A stretch of DNA of 64,000 nucleotides from Pegoplata infirma (lineage: Eukaryota > Arthropoda > Insecta > Diptera > Anthomyiidae). The stretch covers positions 89,713,904-89,777,903 of the forward strand of contig OY992538.1 in assembly GCA_963921195.1 (NCBI GenBank). Direction: 5' to 3'. Below the pieces are notes generated by a model. The model saw nothing but the letters and a program-made list of their open reading frames with translations. It had not been told where the DNA came from and searched no databases. Each line of letters opens with the position of its first letter. Positions within the stretch are counted from its first letter, which is position 1. The position numbers and the translations under genes are program-made. Below, in pieces: positions 43,901-53,952 of this stretch.

Positions 43901-45490
43901 TATAATTTCAATAGAAACTTATTGTTATCGATATATATGTAACTACAGAATTTTATATAGAAAATTTTGAAGTTATGGATACTACAAAGTTTTCTACAGA
44001 CAATATATCGGTAACAACAGAATACCAATATATCGGTAACAACAGAATTAAAAAAAAAAAAAATTATGTAATCGATATATCCATAGCTACAGAATTTTCT
44101 ATAGAACAGTTTGATGTCATCGGTATATGAAATACTTTAGAATTATCGATATATTGATAACTATAGAATTTATAGAACAGTTTGATGTTATCGAATTTTT
44201 TACAGAAAATTTTTATGTTATAGATATATCGATTACTATAGAAGTTTCTATAAAAAATGTTTATCTTATCGATATATCGATTACTCACTCCATTGTTTCT
44301 ATACAAAATTTTAATGGTATCCATATATCGATTACTGTAGACCTTTCTGTAGAAAATTTTTATGTTATCAATGTATCGATAACTATAGATTTTTTTTATA
44401 GAAATATTTGATGTTATCAATATATCGGTAACTACAGAATTTTCTATAAAAAAACTTATGATATCGATATATCGGGTTTTTTATGGAAAATCTTGATGTT
44501 ATCGATATATCGTTACTACAGAATTTTCTATAGATGATGTTATCGATATATCCATAACACTATAGAATTGTATATAGAAAATTTTGATGTTATCGAATTT
44601 TTTTCAGAAGATTTTGATGTTATCGATGTATCGATTACTATAGAATGTATCGAAACTATAGATTTTTCCATAGAAAATGTTGATGTTATCGATATACCGA
44701 TAACTATAGAATTTTCTATAAACAATTTGATGTTATCGATAACTATTAAATTTTAAAAGAAAATTTTGATATTGTCGATAAAAAAATTCTCTTTTATTAA
44801 TGCTCTATTGAACACTTTTGTGTTATCGATAACTATATAGTTTTCTATAGAAAATTTTTATGTTATCCATATATCGATTACTATAGACATAGACAAGTTT
44901 GATGTTATCGATGTATCGGTTACATAAAAATTTTCTATAGAAAATTTTGATGTTATCAATATATCGATAACTGTAGGACTATAGAAAAGATTTTGATATT
45001 ATCGATAACTAATTTTAATGTTACCGATATATTGATAGCTATAGAATGTTCTATAGAAAATTTTAACGCTATCGATGTATCGACAGTTATAGATTTTCTA
45101 TAGAAAATGTTGCTGTTATCGATATATTGGTAACTACATAATTTAGAAGAACATTTTGATGTTATCGATATATCGGTAACTACTGAATTTTCTTTAGAAA
45201 ATTCTAATGTCATCGATATATTGATAACTATAGAATTTTGTATAGAAAATGTTGATGTTGCCGATATACCGATAACTATTTTCTATAACTATATTTATGT
45301 TATCGATAACTATTAATTTTCTAAAGAAAATTTTGATATTGTCAATAAAAAAATTCTCTTTTTAATGCTATAGATGTATCGATAGCTATAAAATTTCTAA
45401 AAAATTTTGATGTTATCGATAACTATAGAATTTTCTTTAGAACACTTTTATGTTAGTGATATATCGTTATCTACAGATATTTCAACAAAA
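40985..45490 (+). repeat. ~48-bp satellite with TTATCGATATATCGATAA core, split by a hAT-like element
   Basis: Diverged units of about 45-50 bp: TTTTGATGTTATCGATATAT-CGATAACTATAGAATTTTCTATAGAAAA. They are present at 40985-41221 and 42687-45490; 41230-42678 is an insertion. The 18-base core TTATCGATATATCGATAA is a perfect palindrome and ATAGAATTTTCTAT adds a second dyad, so open frames occur on both strands (up to 118 codons) without being genes. TATCGATA equals the Drosophila DRE and CGATA the BEAF-32 site (established motifs; occupancy here is inference). Confidence 0.85.
41230..42678. mobile_element. hAT-like MITE (8-bp TSD TTACCGAT) with AATCGGTTAACCGATT ends
   Basis: Ends TAGGGTAGTCAATTAATCGA and TCGATTGAATACCCTA, with perfect TTACCGAT duplications at 41222-41229 and 42679-42686. 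Dense subterminal AATCGGTTAA / TTAACCGATT repeats at both ends (41258-41350, 42540-42668). The internal segment 41800-41870 (CCGTCCGACAAAAATGAAA) has a diverged copy at 62200-62260. The overlapping 61- and 69-codon frames show no transposase motifs. Confidence 0.87.
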
Positions 45491-45799
45491 AATTATAAAT
45501 TTTATTGTACCGCCCAACTGTAGAGTACTTTGTATTCGACTATTTATCGATTTTTTTTTTGCACTTCGTGCTCATAAACATAAAAACAATGAATTCTTTT
45601 GTATTGACTCTATACAGAAGTATAACTCCTCTATATTTTACCTTTAATGCCCTTGTAGGCAATTAGTGACGTTTAAAAAAACCACACTACTACGAATACC
45701 AACTATTCATTAGTTAACATATGTATTATTATTATTATGCTCCTACTGCTACGACTCTCTTCATGTGGTTTAAATCTATGAAATGTTTGTCAAAGGCGT
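45491..45799. other. gene-free unique-looking sequence
   Basis: No repeat or gene recognised. A 65-codon frame starting in the satellite runs into it and is not supported. Confidence 0.4.

Positions 45800-45861
<62 letters not shown>
45800..45861 (+). repeat. 62-nt uninterrupted poly-G run
   Basis: All 62 bases are G, preceded by AAAGGCGT and followed by TGAGGTTGG. Strikingly out of place in AT-rich DNA; see findings for the artefact question. Confidence 0.9.
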
Positions 45862-45862
<1 letters not shown>

Positions 45863-46134
45863 GAGGTTGGTACATATGTATGCTAACACCAAACAAAACA
45901 CAGATAATGCATGGTAAACCAAAAATTTATGCATGGTTGAATTATATACGCATAAGCGTGAGCTTTTCTTTTTTTCTACATTTGCGGGTGTTGTATAGCG
46001 TTGGATGAAATGTAAAATGCAAGAATTTGTTTAATATGGTACTTATAATAAACTGAATATTTAAACGATTTATTTTTTTGTGTAAAAAAATATGTTTGCA
46101 TAAATACTATTTAGTTTCCAATTCTGTTCATATA
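45862..46134. other. gene-free; enters mini-me-related sequence near 46120
   Basis: No gene was recognised. The final bases (TGTTCATATATGTCAG) are part of the reverse mini-me-like copy interrupted at 46143. Confidence 0.4.
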
Positions 46135-46857
46135 TGTCAGCATAGAGCTGCAAAACTATCGATGGTACTATCGATAGTATCGATAGTTTTATTTTAAAAG
46201 GACTATCGATAGTTTTTACCCGTTAGCGATATTATCGCCGAAAAAACATTAGCTTCAAAAAGATTGTCACTTGCTGAAAAATTAATCAAAAAGTTAACAG
46301 TTTTTAAAATCTTTATATCATTTTGGAATAATTCTACTTCTTAAAGTATTAAAGCAATGATAGTAATCTCGTGTTAATGTTATTGCGAAATTTAAGGTCC
46401 GAACATGACAAGCACGGCATGGTGGAAGATCGCCGAAGTGATTTAAAATAGACTGGAATGGCTGTGAACGGCAAAAACTGTCATTTGTGTGTTCAGAAGT
46501 ACCAAGTTGCAATGAAAAAAACATAATTTCAAACAAAATCTTACAATTCTTTAAAATATCCGATACTATCGATAGTTTAAAAACAAACTATCGAAAATAT
46601 CGAATGGAACGACTATCGATAGTTTTGCAGCTCTATGTCAGCAGCCGAATTAAAGCATTGTGTATTTTTAGGTTATGTGGAAATGTGGAAAAATGTTAGA
46701 GGTGTCCTTTCGTTCATAACTTTTCAACCGGTAAACCGATATCGCTTAAATGCAATACCAAACTGCCCAGGGTAACAACAAGTACATATGTTAAGTTTCA
46801 GTCATATCTGTATAACATTTTTGCCGTGATCACCATTTCAACAGACAGACGGATTGT
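46120..46857 (-). mobile_element. 5'-truncated mini-me-like copy, reverse, split by a hAT-like MITE
   Basis: GCCGAATTAAAGCATTGTGTA, TAGGTTATGTGG, TTCGTTCATAACTTTT, CCGATATCGCTTAAATGCAA and CCGTGATCACCATTTC follow the same order as the reverse copy at 19962-20229. It ends at ACAGACAGACGG, a remnant of the (GTCY)n block; the terminal hairpin is missing. Confidence 0.65.
46143..46635. mobile_element. hAT-like MITE (8-bp TSD TGTCAGCA) with ACTATCGATAGT palindromes
   Basis: TIRs TAGAGCTGCAAAACTATCGA and TCGATAGTTTTGCAGCTCTA, with TGTCAGCA duplicated at 46135-46142 and 46636-46643. About five ACTATCGATAGT (or one-mismatch) palindromes cluster at the ends. The 70- and 72-codon opposite-strand frames inside are unsupported. 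Confidence 0.88.
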
Positions 46858-47130
46858 GGGTTATTTAAAAAAAAATTTTTTTTTGCTCGACAATGCGAAA
46901 AAATACCTCTCTTTTAACAGCGTTAAAATGACATTCTAAACCTTAATAAAAAATTTTTGTTTTTGAAAATCCATGGTGTCCTTTGCCAGGAAAAGGAGCA
47001 TTCCAATATTGTTTTCAAAATTTTTTGTTGAAATTTTCAAACATTTTTTTTTAATTTTAAATCTTCACAACTTTATCTAAAATATTGTCATAGAAACTTT
47101 TTAACACGATTATGTTTTTAGGCTGGTGTC
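46858..47130 (-). repeat. part of 'W' element in reverse orientation
   Basis: The end TAACACGATTATGTTTTTAG, GCTGGTGTCTA is the reverse complement of 52905-52945 (TAGACACCAGCCTAAAAACA). The rest is AT-rich with no gene. Confidence 0.45.
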
Positions 47131-47132
47131 TA

Positions 47133-48300
47133 CACTCATAGAAATCCTACAGTATTCCTTACTAAAAAGTTGCCAGTTTTTACTAATTGTTAGTATTAAA
47201 GGGCCCTACAACGCGTTAGTCAATTTTTACTAACGCAGTTATAAAAAAACGGTAAACAAATTTTAAAGCGAAAACCTATCCAAAACCGATTTTGACAAAT
47301 TTTTTAATAAAAAAATTGGATCAAAAAAATATAATTATTGAGCTTGAAATTAAATTGAGCTAGAAATTAAAATAAAAATATATACATTTATTTTTATACC
47401 CTCCAACTACAGTATGGGGTATACTCACTTTGTCATTCCGTGTGTAACGCATCGAAATATCGTTCGGGGACCCCATAAAGTATATATATTATTGATCAGT
47501 GATCGATTCTAAGACATTCTAGCGATGTCCGTCCGTCCGTCTGTCCGTCCGTCCGTCTGTCCGTCTGTCCGTCCGTCTGTAGTTAACACGATACAGTCCA
47601 AAATAAAAGAGCTAGACTCCTCAAGTTTGGCACGAATATGTCTTGTGGTCCTAGGCAGGTTAAGTTCAGAAATGGGCAAAATCGGACCTGGGGGAAAAAG
47701 TTCCCCCTTGAAGAACTAAACCAACCTCAAAAAAAATCACTTTTTACATGATTTTTTGTCCTTTTGTTTAACAAATTCAATATTTTTATGCTACAAGAAG
47801 ATCAAAGTCCTGCATTTGGACCCTGAGAATTAGAAAATGTCGTTTTTTTGGTCCGCCCCCCCCCCCTTTTATGGGCGTAGAATAAAAAAAAATAAATTAT
47901 GATAATCTTGCATTTCTTTAGTGCAAAAAACATAGGAATGAATTTTTAAACACATATTTGAGAGGAAATTTGTCCACCCCAATCACCACGACCCCCCTCC
48001 ACTCTTACTTGTTTTTTTTTTTTTTTAAATGGAAATTTGCTATGTGCGTTTAAAAAAAATATTCAAAAATGTAAATTTTGCCTTTTTAGGTGTCAAAAAT
48101 AAGGTTCCAAATTTTTAAAAATTACTAACAAAAATTATTAAAAAATCGGTAAAAAAATCAGTATTCAGTAAATTCCAAGCTTAAAAAATAACTAAATTTA
48201 TACTGTAAAACTAAATTTATACTGTAAATTACTAAAAAAGTAGTAAAGTTAAAGTTATAACACTTTTACTGTATTTTTTACTGTAGGATTATTCTGGGTG
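47133..48300. mobile_element. TA-flanked CACTCATAGAAATCCTACAG element
   Basis: TIRs CACTCATAGAAATCCTACAG and CTGTAGGATTATTCTGGGTG, with TA on each side (47131-47132, 48301-48302). The related 52905 sequence runs through the insertion point (GGTGTCTAATTTTTAAA), agreeing with a TA duplication. It contains a mini-me-like copy at 47391-48020. Internal ACTAAAAA / TACTGTAAA words. Confidence 0.65.
47391..48020 (+). mobile_element. mini-me-like retroposon with a long (GTCY)n block
   Basis: Hairpin TATACCCTCC-AACTACAGTAT-GGGGTATA, CCCCATAAAGTATATATATT, core GATCGATTCTAAGACATTCT, then about 54 bases of GTCC/GTCT units (47527-47580). It ends CTCTTACTTGTTTTTTTT. GTTAACACGATACAGTCC follows the microsatellite, as in the 60819 copy (GAAAACACGCTAAC). 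The 64-codon frame at 47525 is translated microsatellite. Confidence 0.75.
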
Positions 48301-48902
48301 TAACTTTAAAAATGATCCATTTTTTTCAGGAAATTTTTTTTCATCAAACAAATTTTTTTTTTATATTTTTTTTTTAATCAAATTTATTTTTTTTTGCAAA
48401 CATTTTTGTTTCATCAAATTTTTTTTTATCAAAATTATTTTTTTTGATATTTTTTTTTCATAAATTTTTTTTTTCTTCAAAAAATTTTTTTTTTCTTCAA
48501 AAAATTTTTTTTTTTCTTCAAGTTTTTTTCATCAGTATTTTGTTTCATTATTTGTTTTTTCATCACAAATCTTTTTTCTTATTTTTTTTTTGTTTTCATA
48601 AATTTTTTTTTGCTATTACATTTTTTAAATTTTTTTTTCCATTTTTGTTTTCACCAAAACTACTTCTTCATCAAGTCTAAACTGTTGCCATAAAAATGTT
48701 CCATTTATTTAACAAATGTACAAAAAACAAGTGAGAATGTTAAATTTTTCGGTGCCGAGTCTTTTATACTCTTCAAAATGTAAAAACACTTTTTTTGTAA
48801 TTAAGTTACAGCTCTTTTGGTTTGGACTGCATCTTGCTGTCCACAGACAGATGGACGGATGTAAGTATATAGCTATAGTGTCTTGGAAATGGATCAATAA
48901 TA
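48301..48902 (-). repeat. 'W' element, reverse orientation, poly-T low-complexity tract
   Basis: (TTTTTTTCATC) low-complexity sequence (48330-48690), then TTCATCAAGTCTAAACTG, AAATGTACAAAAAACAAGTG, TCTTTTATACTCTTCAAAAT. This is the reverse complement of 52085-52400 and 63590-63900. The 78-codon F-rich frame is simple-sequence translation. Confidence 0.6.
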
Positions 48903-49636
48903 AAACAAGTAAGAAAGTTATCGTCGGTCAAGCCCGACCATATGATACTCTACACCAGTGTTTTCCGGAAAATGGGTCCTAAGTCCAAACATGGACCGAT
49001 TGGATCTGTCTTTTGTTAGATCTTTATTTAGAGTAGAAAACACACACAGATCAAATTTTAGTGGAATTGGTTTATTTTTTTGTCAATATACCGATTTAAC
49101 TGAATATCGGTCGAAATTTTTATGAGGGGGACTTAGTCCAAAAATGGTCCAATTATATTCCGAGTTGATTAGGTAACTAAAGTACACGTTTAACACCTAA
49201 AAATAAAATTTTTATCAAATATTTAAATTTTTATGAATTTTGATGGGGACTACCAGAAGGACTGAACCGATTCCTTTGAAATTTAGAATGATGATTCATG
49301 CATACAAAATTTGATTACCTGCTAAATTTCAAAGCGATATCTATTATAATACGGTCATTAGAGTCATTAAGCCGAATCCAAAGGGGGCGTTTGTATGGGG
49401 CTAGGTCTTAACATGGACCGATGTTCTCCAATTTCAATAGGCTTTGTCCTTAGGCCAACAGATGCTTAAGTTTCAAATTTCAATTCAATTGATTGAAAAT
49501 GGTGACCTGTATCGTGCTTAAACCGAAAATCGCTAAATCGACTCCAAAAGTAATTCTGAGTCGATCGGTATACATGAAGGTATGTCTAGGACCAATATTT
49601 CGGGTAGTTACAAACATCAGCACAAACTCAATATAC

Positions 49637-50807
49637 CAATGGTTCTCAAACGGTGGGTCGCGGAAGCATTTCTGGGGGGTCGCGAAAAGTTTAGTAAACA
49701 TCATAATAAAATTATTAAAATTAAAATTTCTAAAATATAAAAGTAAAGCATAATTTTTTTGGTAATTGCTGAGTTATCAAAATATAAAAATATACGGCTA
49801 CGTTAGGATCTGCAGTTGGCTTCAAAAAACTCTGGAAAGGACAAAATTTTGTGTATGCCCTTTTTCCTTTCGTCTTTCTACCCTTACACCAACAAATCCA
49901 GATCCCTTATGTTACGTACTATATGCATGCCAAAAACACAATTTTACCTCAATTCATATTATTTTTCCGTTCAAAGTCCAACAATTTTAAATCCGACAAC
50001 TTTAGGATATTCGCCATTTTAAGCTTCATAGCTCGTTAGGGCTTCAAAATTATATAAAATGTTTAAAAAGCACAATTTTTAAATCTGACACTTCAGGATA
50101 TGATCGCTAGGACTACATGCTATCTTCATCTTTGCTTAATGGGGTGGGGGACTTTAAAAGCAGCTAAAATGTTAAAAAACTGTGTTGAAAAAAATCGGTC
50201 CATGTTTAGATATATCCCACATACAAACGTCCCCTTTAAATTTGGCAAAAACTACTCTTAAAACCGTATTATAATAATTATGCTTTCGAAATTCAGCAGG
50301 TTAAAGTATTTACAATGAATCATACCAAATTTTAAAGAAATCAGACCAGTTCTACTTGTAGTCGCCACACTCAAAAAATTATGTTAGTAAAATCAACTGA
50401 AAATGTCAGTTAAAATAACTACTTTGTAAGTTGTTTTGGGGTCAACTACTTGTTCAGTTAAATCAACTAAATAAATAAAATTAACTACTTTAAATAACTG
50501 TTACATTGCAGTACTTTTTAGTTAGTTTTTTTTTCATTTTTTTTTCATTTTTATTGAATTATATATATAATACATTTTTAAAAATTCTGTGTGTTTTCTA
50601 AACTTATTAAAGATCTCAAAAACTAGGGATGTAATCAGTCCATGTTTGGACTTGAGACCCTTTTCTGGGGAGAACCTGGTGTAGAGTATAATATGGTTGG
50701 TCTTGGATGATTTAAATTTCCTCACTTGCTTTTTTTTATGTGGGGGGTCGCGAGAAATTTGAAATATTAAAAAGGGGTCGCGAAGCAAAAGTTAGTGAGA
50801 ATCTCTG
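49637..50807. mobile_element. hAT-like element (8-bp TSD CAATATAC), GGTTCTCAAA / GGGTCGCG ends
   Basis: Left end CAATGGTTCTCAAACGGTGG followed by GTCGCGGAAGC and GGGGTCGCGAAA; right end GGGGTCGCGAAGCAAAAG, then TGAGAATCTCTG. Perfect CAATATAC duplications at 49629-49636 and 50808-50815. The TTCTCA start and subterminal GGTCGCG repeats are typical of hAT non-autonomous elements. Inside are a reversed mini-me-related piece (to 50738) and part of a CACTCAAAAAATTATG MITE (50368-50530). The 60-84 codon frames are not transposase. Confidence 0.87.
50368..50530 (-). mobile_element. truncated CACTCAAAAAATTATG MITE
   Basis: CACTCAAAAAATTATGTTAG, TAAAATCAACTGAAAATGTC matches the right end of the 37467-38037 element, inverted. 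It breaks off near GCAGTACTTTTTAGTTAG. Confidence 0.65.
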
Positions 50808-50850
50808 CAATATACCCTGTACCACATAGTGGTGTATGGTATAAAAACTT

Positions 50851-52080
50851 AATGGGGTCCTCGACCGATATTTCAATTCGTTTTGAATGGCAAATGAATA
50901 TAACATTATTTTTTATAAAAAAAAAGTTTGCTTTGGCAATTACACCCATTATCATGATTAAATGTTTTCGGCAAGAGTACAAAATTCGCAGGCATGTTTC
51001 GTACAACTTACGGTTTCCGAGTTTCAAAGTAAACCCTTTGACGACCACAGGCAAGTATACTTGCCAAAGGGTTTTTGGCGATTATTTTTGTTCTTGTAAA
51101 AGAAAGGGTAAATCTGCAATAGGACGAATTGTAGAGTAAAGTTAGGGCAACAAAAGTCTAGTTTTCAGAAAGTCTCTAACTATATCCACTTACTCACTGT
51201 AACTCCCCAAAATTTGTGAAATAAAAATTTCTAGTTTAGGAAAAAAATACCTTTAGTTCTCAGTGAGAACTTCTCACGCTAAATATAAGGTCATAAAATC
51301 GGTTTATGATCCAAATTCTTGCAAAATAACCATTTTTAAGTTGCAGATCTTGAAAATTACAGCGGTTAACAAATTGCTTTGGCCAGAACTGCGTAATAGT
51401 CATAGGGAAAATTTTTTAAGAGGGGGTAAGGGGTCCAATTTTTAGTTGAATAACTATTAGTAAACACTTTCGAAAGGCAACTTGCATGTTCTAAAACTTT
51501 TGTAAATTTCCTGGTCAGGTTGGTATTAAAAGACGTTGGTAAACCACAAATTTTTTTAAGATCCAAACAAAAAATTTTACACTCAACCTTAATTTAGACT
51601 TATTTTTTTTGCACAAAAATTACACAGCCCCACAAAAATATAAAAAGACTCTAACCCAGAAACTAGACCCACTAATCCTTATGTGTTTTGACCTCTTGAA
51701 TTTGATTCCGCCATCAGAATTGAATTCTATCGTTAGATTTTCCTGTAACTTACAAGGAAAGTACGCAAAGTGAACCTACCTAATTTGTAAATTTGGCCAA
51801 GGTAAAAAAATTTTAAAATTTTATTTCTACACAGAAAATAATATTAAGAAAAACAATTTGAGTATTTACATGTTTAAATTAAAAAATACCTGCGAATTTT
51901 GTACTCTTGCCCAAAACATTAAATCATGATAATGTTTTGCGGAAGATTTGGGTGTACTTGCAAAAGCAAAGTTTTTTTAGAAAAAAATAATGTTATATTA
52001 CTTTGCTATTATATGCAAAACGAATTGAAATATCAGCCGAGGACCCCATTAAAAAACCAAAAGAGCTGTACATTTCGTAA
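50851..52080. repeat. inverted-repeat region, arms around 50860-51010 and 51890-52060
   Basis: GGGGTCCTCGACCGATATTT, CAATTCGTTTTG and GCAAGAGTACAAAATTCGCA at the left recur inverted at the right (CGAATTTTGTACTCTTGC, AAACGAATTGAAATATCAGC). In between are a perfect 16-base palindrome GGCAAGTATACTTGCC (51049-51064), an inverted copy of 55690-55745 at 51600-51672 (CACAGCCCCACAAAA, AACCCAGAAACTAGACCCAC), and a TTGAGTA MITE remnant at 51834-51890. The 60-114 codon frames on both strands are unsupported. Confidence 0.55.
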
Positions 52081-52084
52081 GTGA

Positions 52085-52980
52085 GTGTAAAAATAAGTGC
52101 AAAAAAGTGTTTTTACATTTTGGAGAGTATAAAAGATTCGGTACCAAAGAATATAGCACCCTCACTTGTTTTATGTACATTTGATAAACAAATGGAAAAG
52201 TTTTATGCGAAAAGCTTAGACTTGGTGAAAAAGTAGTTTTTGTAAAAAAAATTTTTTTTTTTCACGAGAAACAAAATTATGTTAAAAAAAATTAATGAAC
52301 CCAAAATTTTTGGTGAAAAAAAGTTTTGATAAAAAAAGGTTTTGATGAAAACAAAAATTTTTTGATGTAAAAAAAATTTATGAAAAAAAAAAAATTTTTG
52401 TGAGAAAAAAATTGATAAAAAAAAATTTATGAAAAAAAAAAAATTATAAAAAAAAATTTTATGAAAAAAAAAAATTTATAAAAAAAAATTTATAAAAAAA
52501 AAATTTATAAAAAAAAATTTTATGAAAGAAAAAATTGATGAAAAACAAAAAATTTGATAAAAAAAATGATGAAAAAAAAAAAATTATGAAAAAAAAAATT
52601 TAATGAAAAAAAAAGTTTGATGAAAACAAAAAAAAATTGATGAAAAAATTAATGAAAAAAAAAATTTGATGAAAAAAAAAATTGAAAAAAAAAATGAAAA
52701 AAAATTTTTTTTTGATTGAAAAATAATTATGTTACTTTTTATTCACCAGCTGTTTGAAAAACGGGTTTATTCACCACGAGGTGAATTATTATCCAAGTTA
52801 CAAACTCAAGTTATTAAAATTTTTGGTTTTAAGAAATTGAAAATAGTAATTCATGTTTTCTTTTCCGTTAATTGAAAACTGAGGTGGCGTCCTGCAACTT
52901 TTTAAAAATTAGACACCAGCCTAAAAACATTATCATGTTAAAAAAATTGAGTAATTTTTTAATTGACGCAATTAAAAATT
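52085..52980 (+). repeat. 'W' element with (GATGAAAAAAAATTT) tract
   Basis: GAGTGTAAAAATAAGTGCAA, GGAGAGTATAAAAGATTCGG, TTATGTACATTTGATAAA, then a long A-rich GATG/TTT low-complexity tract, TTATTCACCAGCTG and the hairpin TTCACC-ACGA-GGTGAA. The same order recurs at 63580-64000 and inverted at 46858-48902. Non-coding. Confidence 0.6.
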
Positions 52981-53952
52981 TACTCAAAAATTAAAAAAAA
53001 AGTTTGAGTAAATAATTTAATACACATTTAATATTTTTTTTTATTTTTTTATTCTCTTTGTGTTTTAAGTTCTCATTTAGTTTATAGGTTTTTGTATACA
53101 TATGAGGCATTCCACACCAAATGTCCAGCGAAAAAAAACACGTGTACCGTACACTTCTGAATAGGTTGTATGGATAGCCCTATATATATGGAACTAAGAA
53201 AATTGCGTTTTTGGTTTTTCTAATTTTCAAAAACTGGGCTTAGAAGGCGTGGTCAAATATTGGCAAAATGGTCAAATTTGTGGCGAGTTGCCTTGATTAA
53301 ATATTTATCACATTAAAACGGAATGCACCACAATATCAAAAATTTACATTCTTATATAGTTGTGTATGGGCTATCGAATAAAATGTTTTTCTTTGTAAAA
53401 TTTTCAGAACCCGTTCTGAAATTTTCAATTTTTTAAAAAAGTCAATTTATCAAAAATCCGGGCACTTTTTTTTTTTTTAAGTTTAGATATTTGTCCATCC
53501 ACACAAAAAAATTCAGCGTTTTTTTTTTAAGAAAATCGCATTTGAATTTTAAATTTCATAACAATTTTGTAATTTGCTTGTATTAATTGCATGAATATTA
53601 CTCATTCGCAACGTTAATACAAGAAAATACAAGCAAATTACAAAATTGTTATGAAATTTAAAATTCAAATGCGATTTTCTCGAAAAAAAAGAAAAATGTT
53701 TTTCTGAATTTTTTTGTGTGGATGGACAAACATCTAAACTTTCAAAAAAAAAATTTAAAAAAAAGAAAAAAAGTGGCCGGATTTTTGATAAATTGACTTT
53801 TTTAAAAAATGGAAAATTTCAGAACGTGTTCTGAAAATTTAAAAAAAAAAAAAATTTAATCGATAGCCCATAAAAAACTATACAAGAATGTAAATTTTTA
53901 AGATTCTGGTGCATTCCGTTTTAATGTGATAAATATTTAATCAAGGCAACTC
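52281..53952 (+). repeat. tandem segmental duplication, unit 1 (1672 bp)
   Basis: Starts GTTAAAAAAAATTAATGAAC and ends TTAATCAAGGCAACTC, where the sequence jumps back to GTTAAAAAAAATTAATGAAC at 53953. It includes the A-rich W tract, a TTGAGTAA MITE piece (52950-53100) and the first part of a GAGGCATTCC foldback element (53104-53952). Almost identical to unit 2. Confidence 0.9.
53104..53952. mobile_element. GAGGCATTCC foldback element, copy C, truncated by the duplication junction
   Basis: Complete left arm and most of the right arm, then cut at CAAGGCAACTC by the duplication. Its truncation is a consequence of the tandem duplication. Confidence 0.85.

Larger units (their letters stand above)
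48903..50850 (+). mobile_element. mini-me-related element split by a hAT-like element
   Basis: Starts ACAAGTAAGAAAGTTATCGTCGGTCAAGCCCGACC (hairpin GTCGG/CCGAC), then CTACACCAGTGTTTTCC. It continues through several ACCGAT / TTTCAAAGCGATATC blocks and, after the insertion at 49637-50807, ends with TATACCCTGTACCACATAGT, GGTGTATGGTATAAAA. A fragment of the same start occurs at 2980-3060 and inverted at 50640-50738. The 74-88 codon frames have no recognised product. Confidence 0.55.

Noticed and set aside
44064..44420. 118-codon ORF and the neighbouring repeat-rich frames in the CGATA satellite
   Set aside because: The peptide repeats (FYRN-YSNRYID, or VIDISITIEF on the other strand) are direct translations of the ~48-bp satellite on either strand.
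52100..52140. GAGAGTATAAAAGATTCGG as a core promoter TATA box
   Set aside because: The same sequence recurs at 48760 (inverted) and 63640 as a fixed part of the W repeat; no ORF follows.
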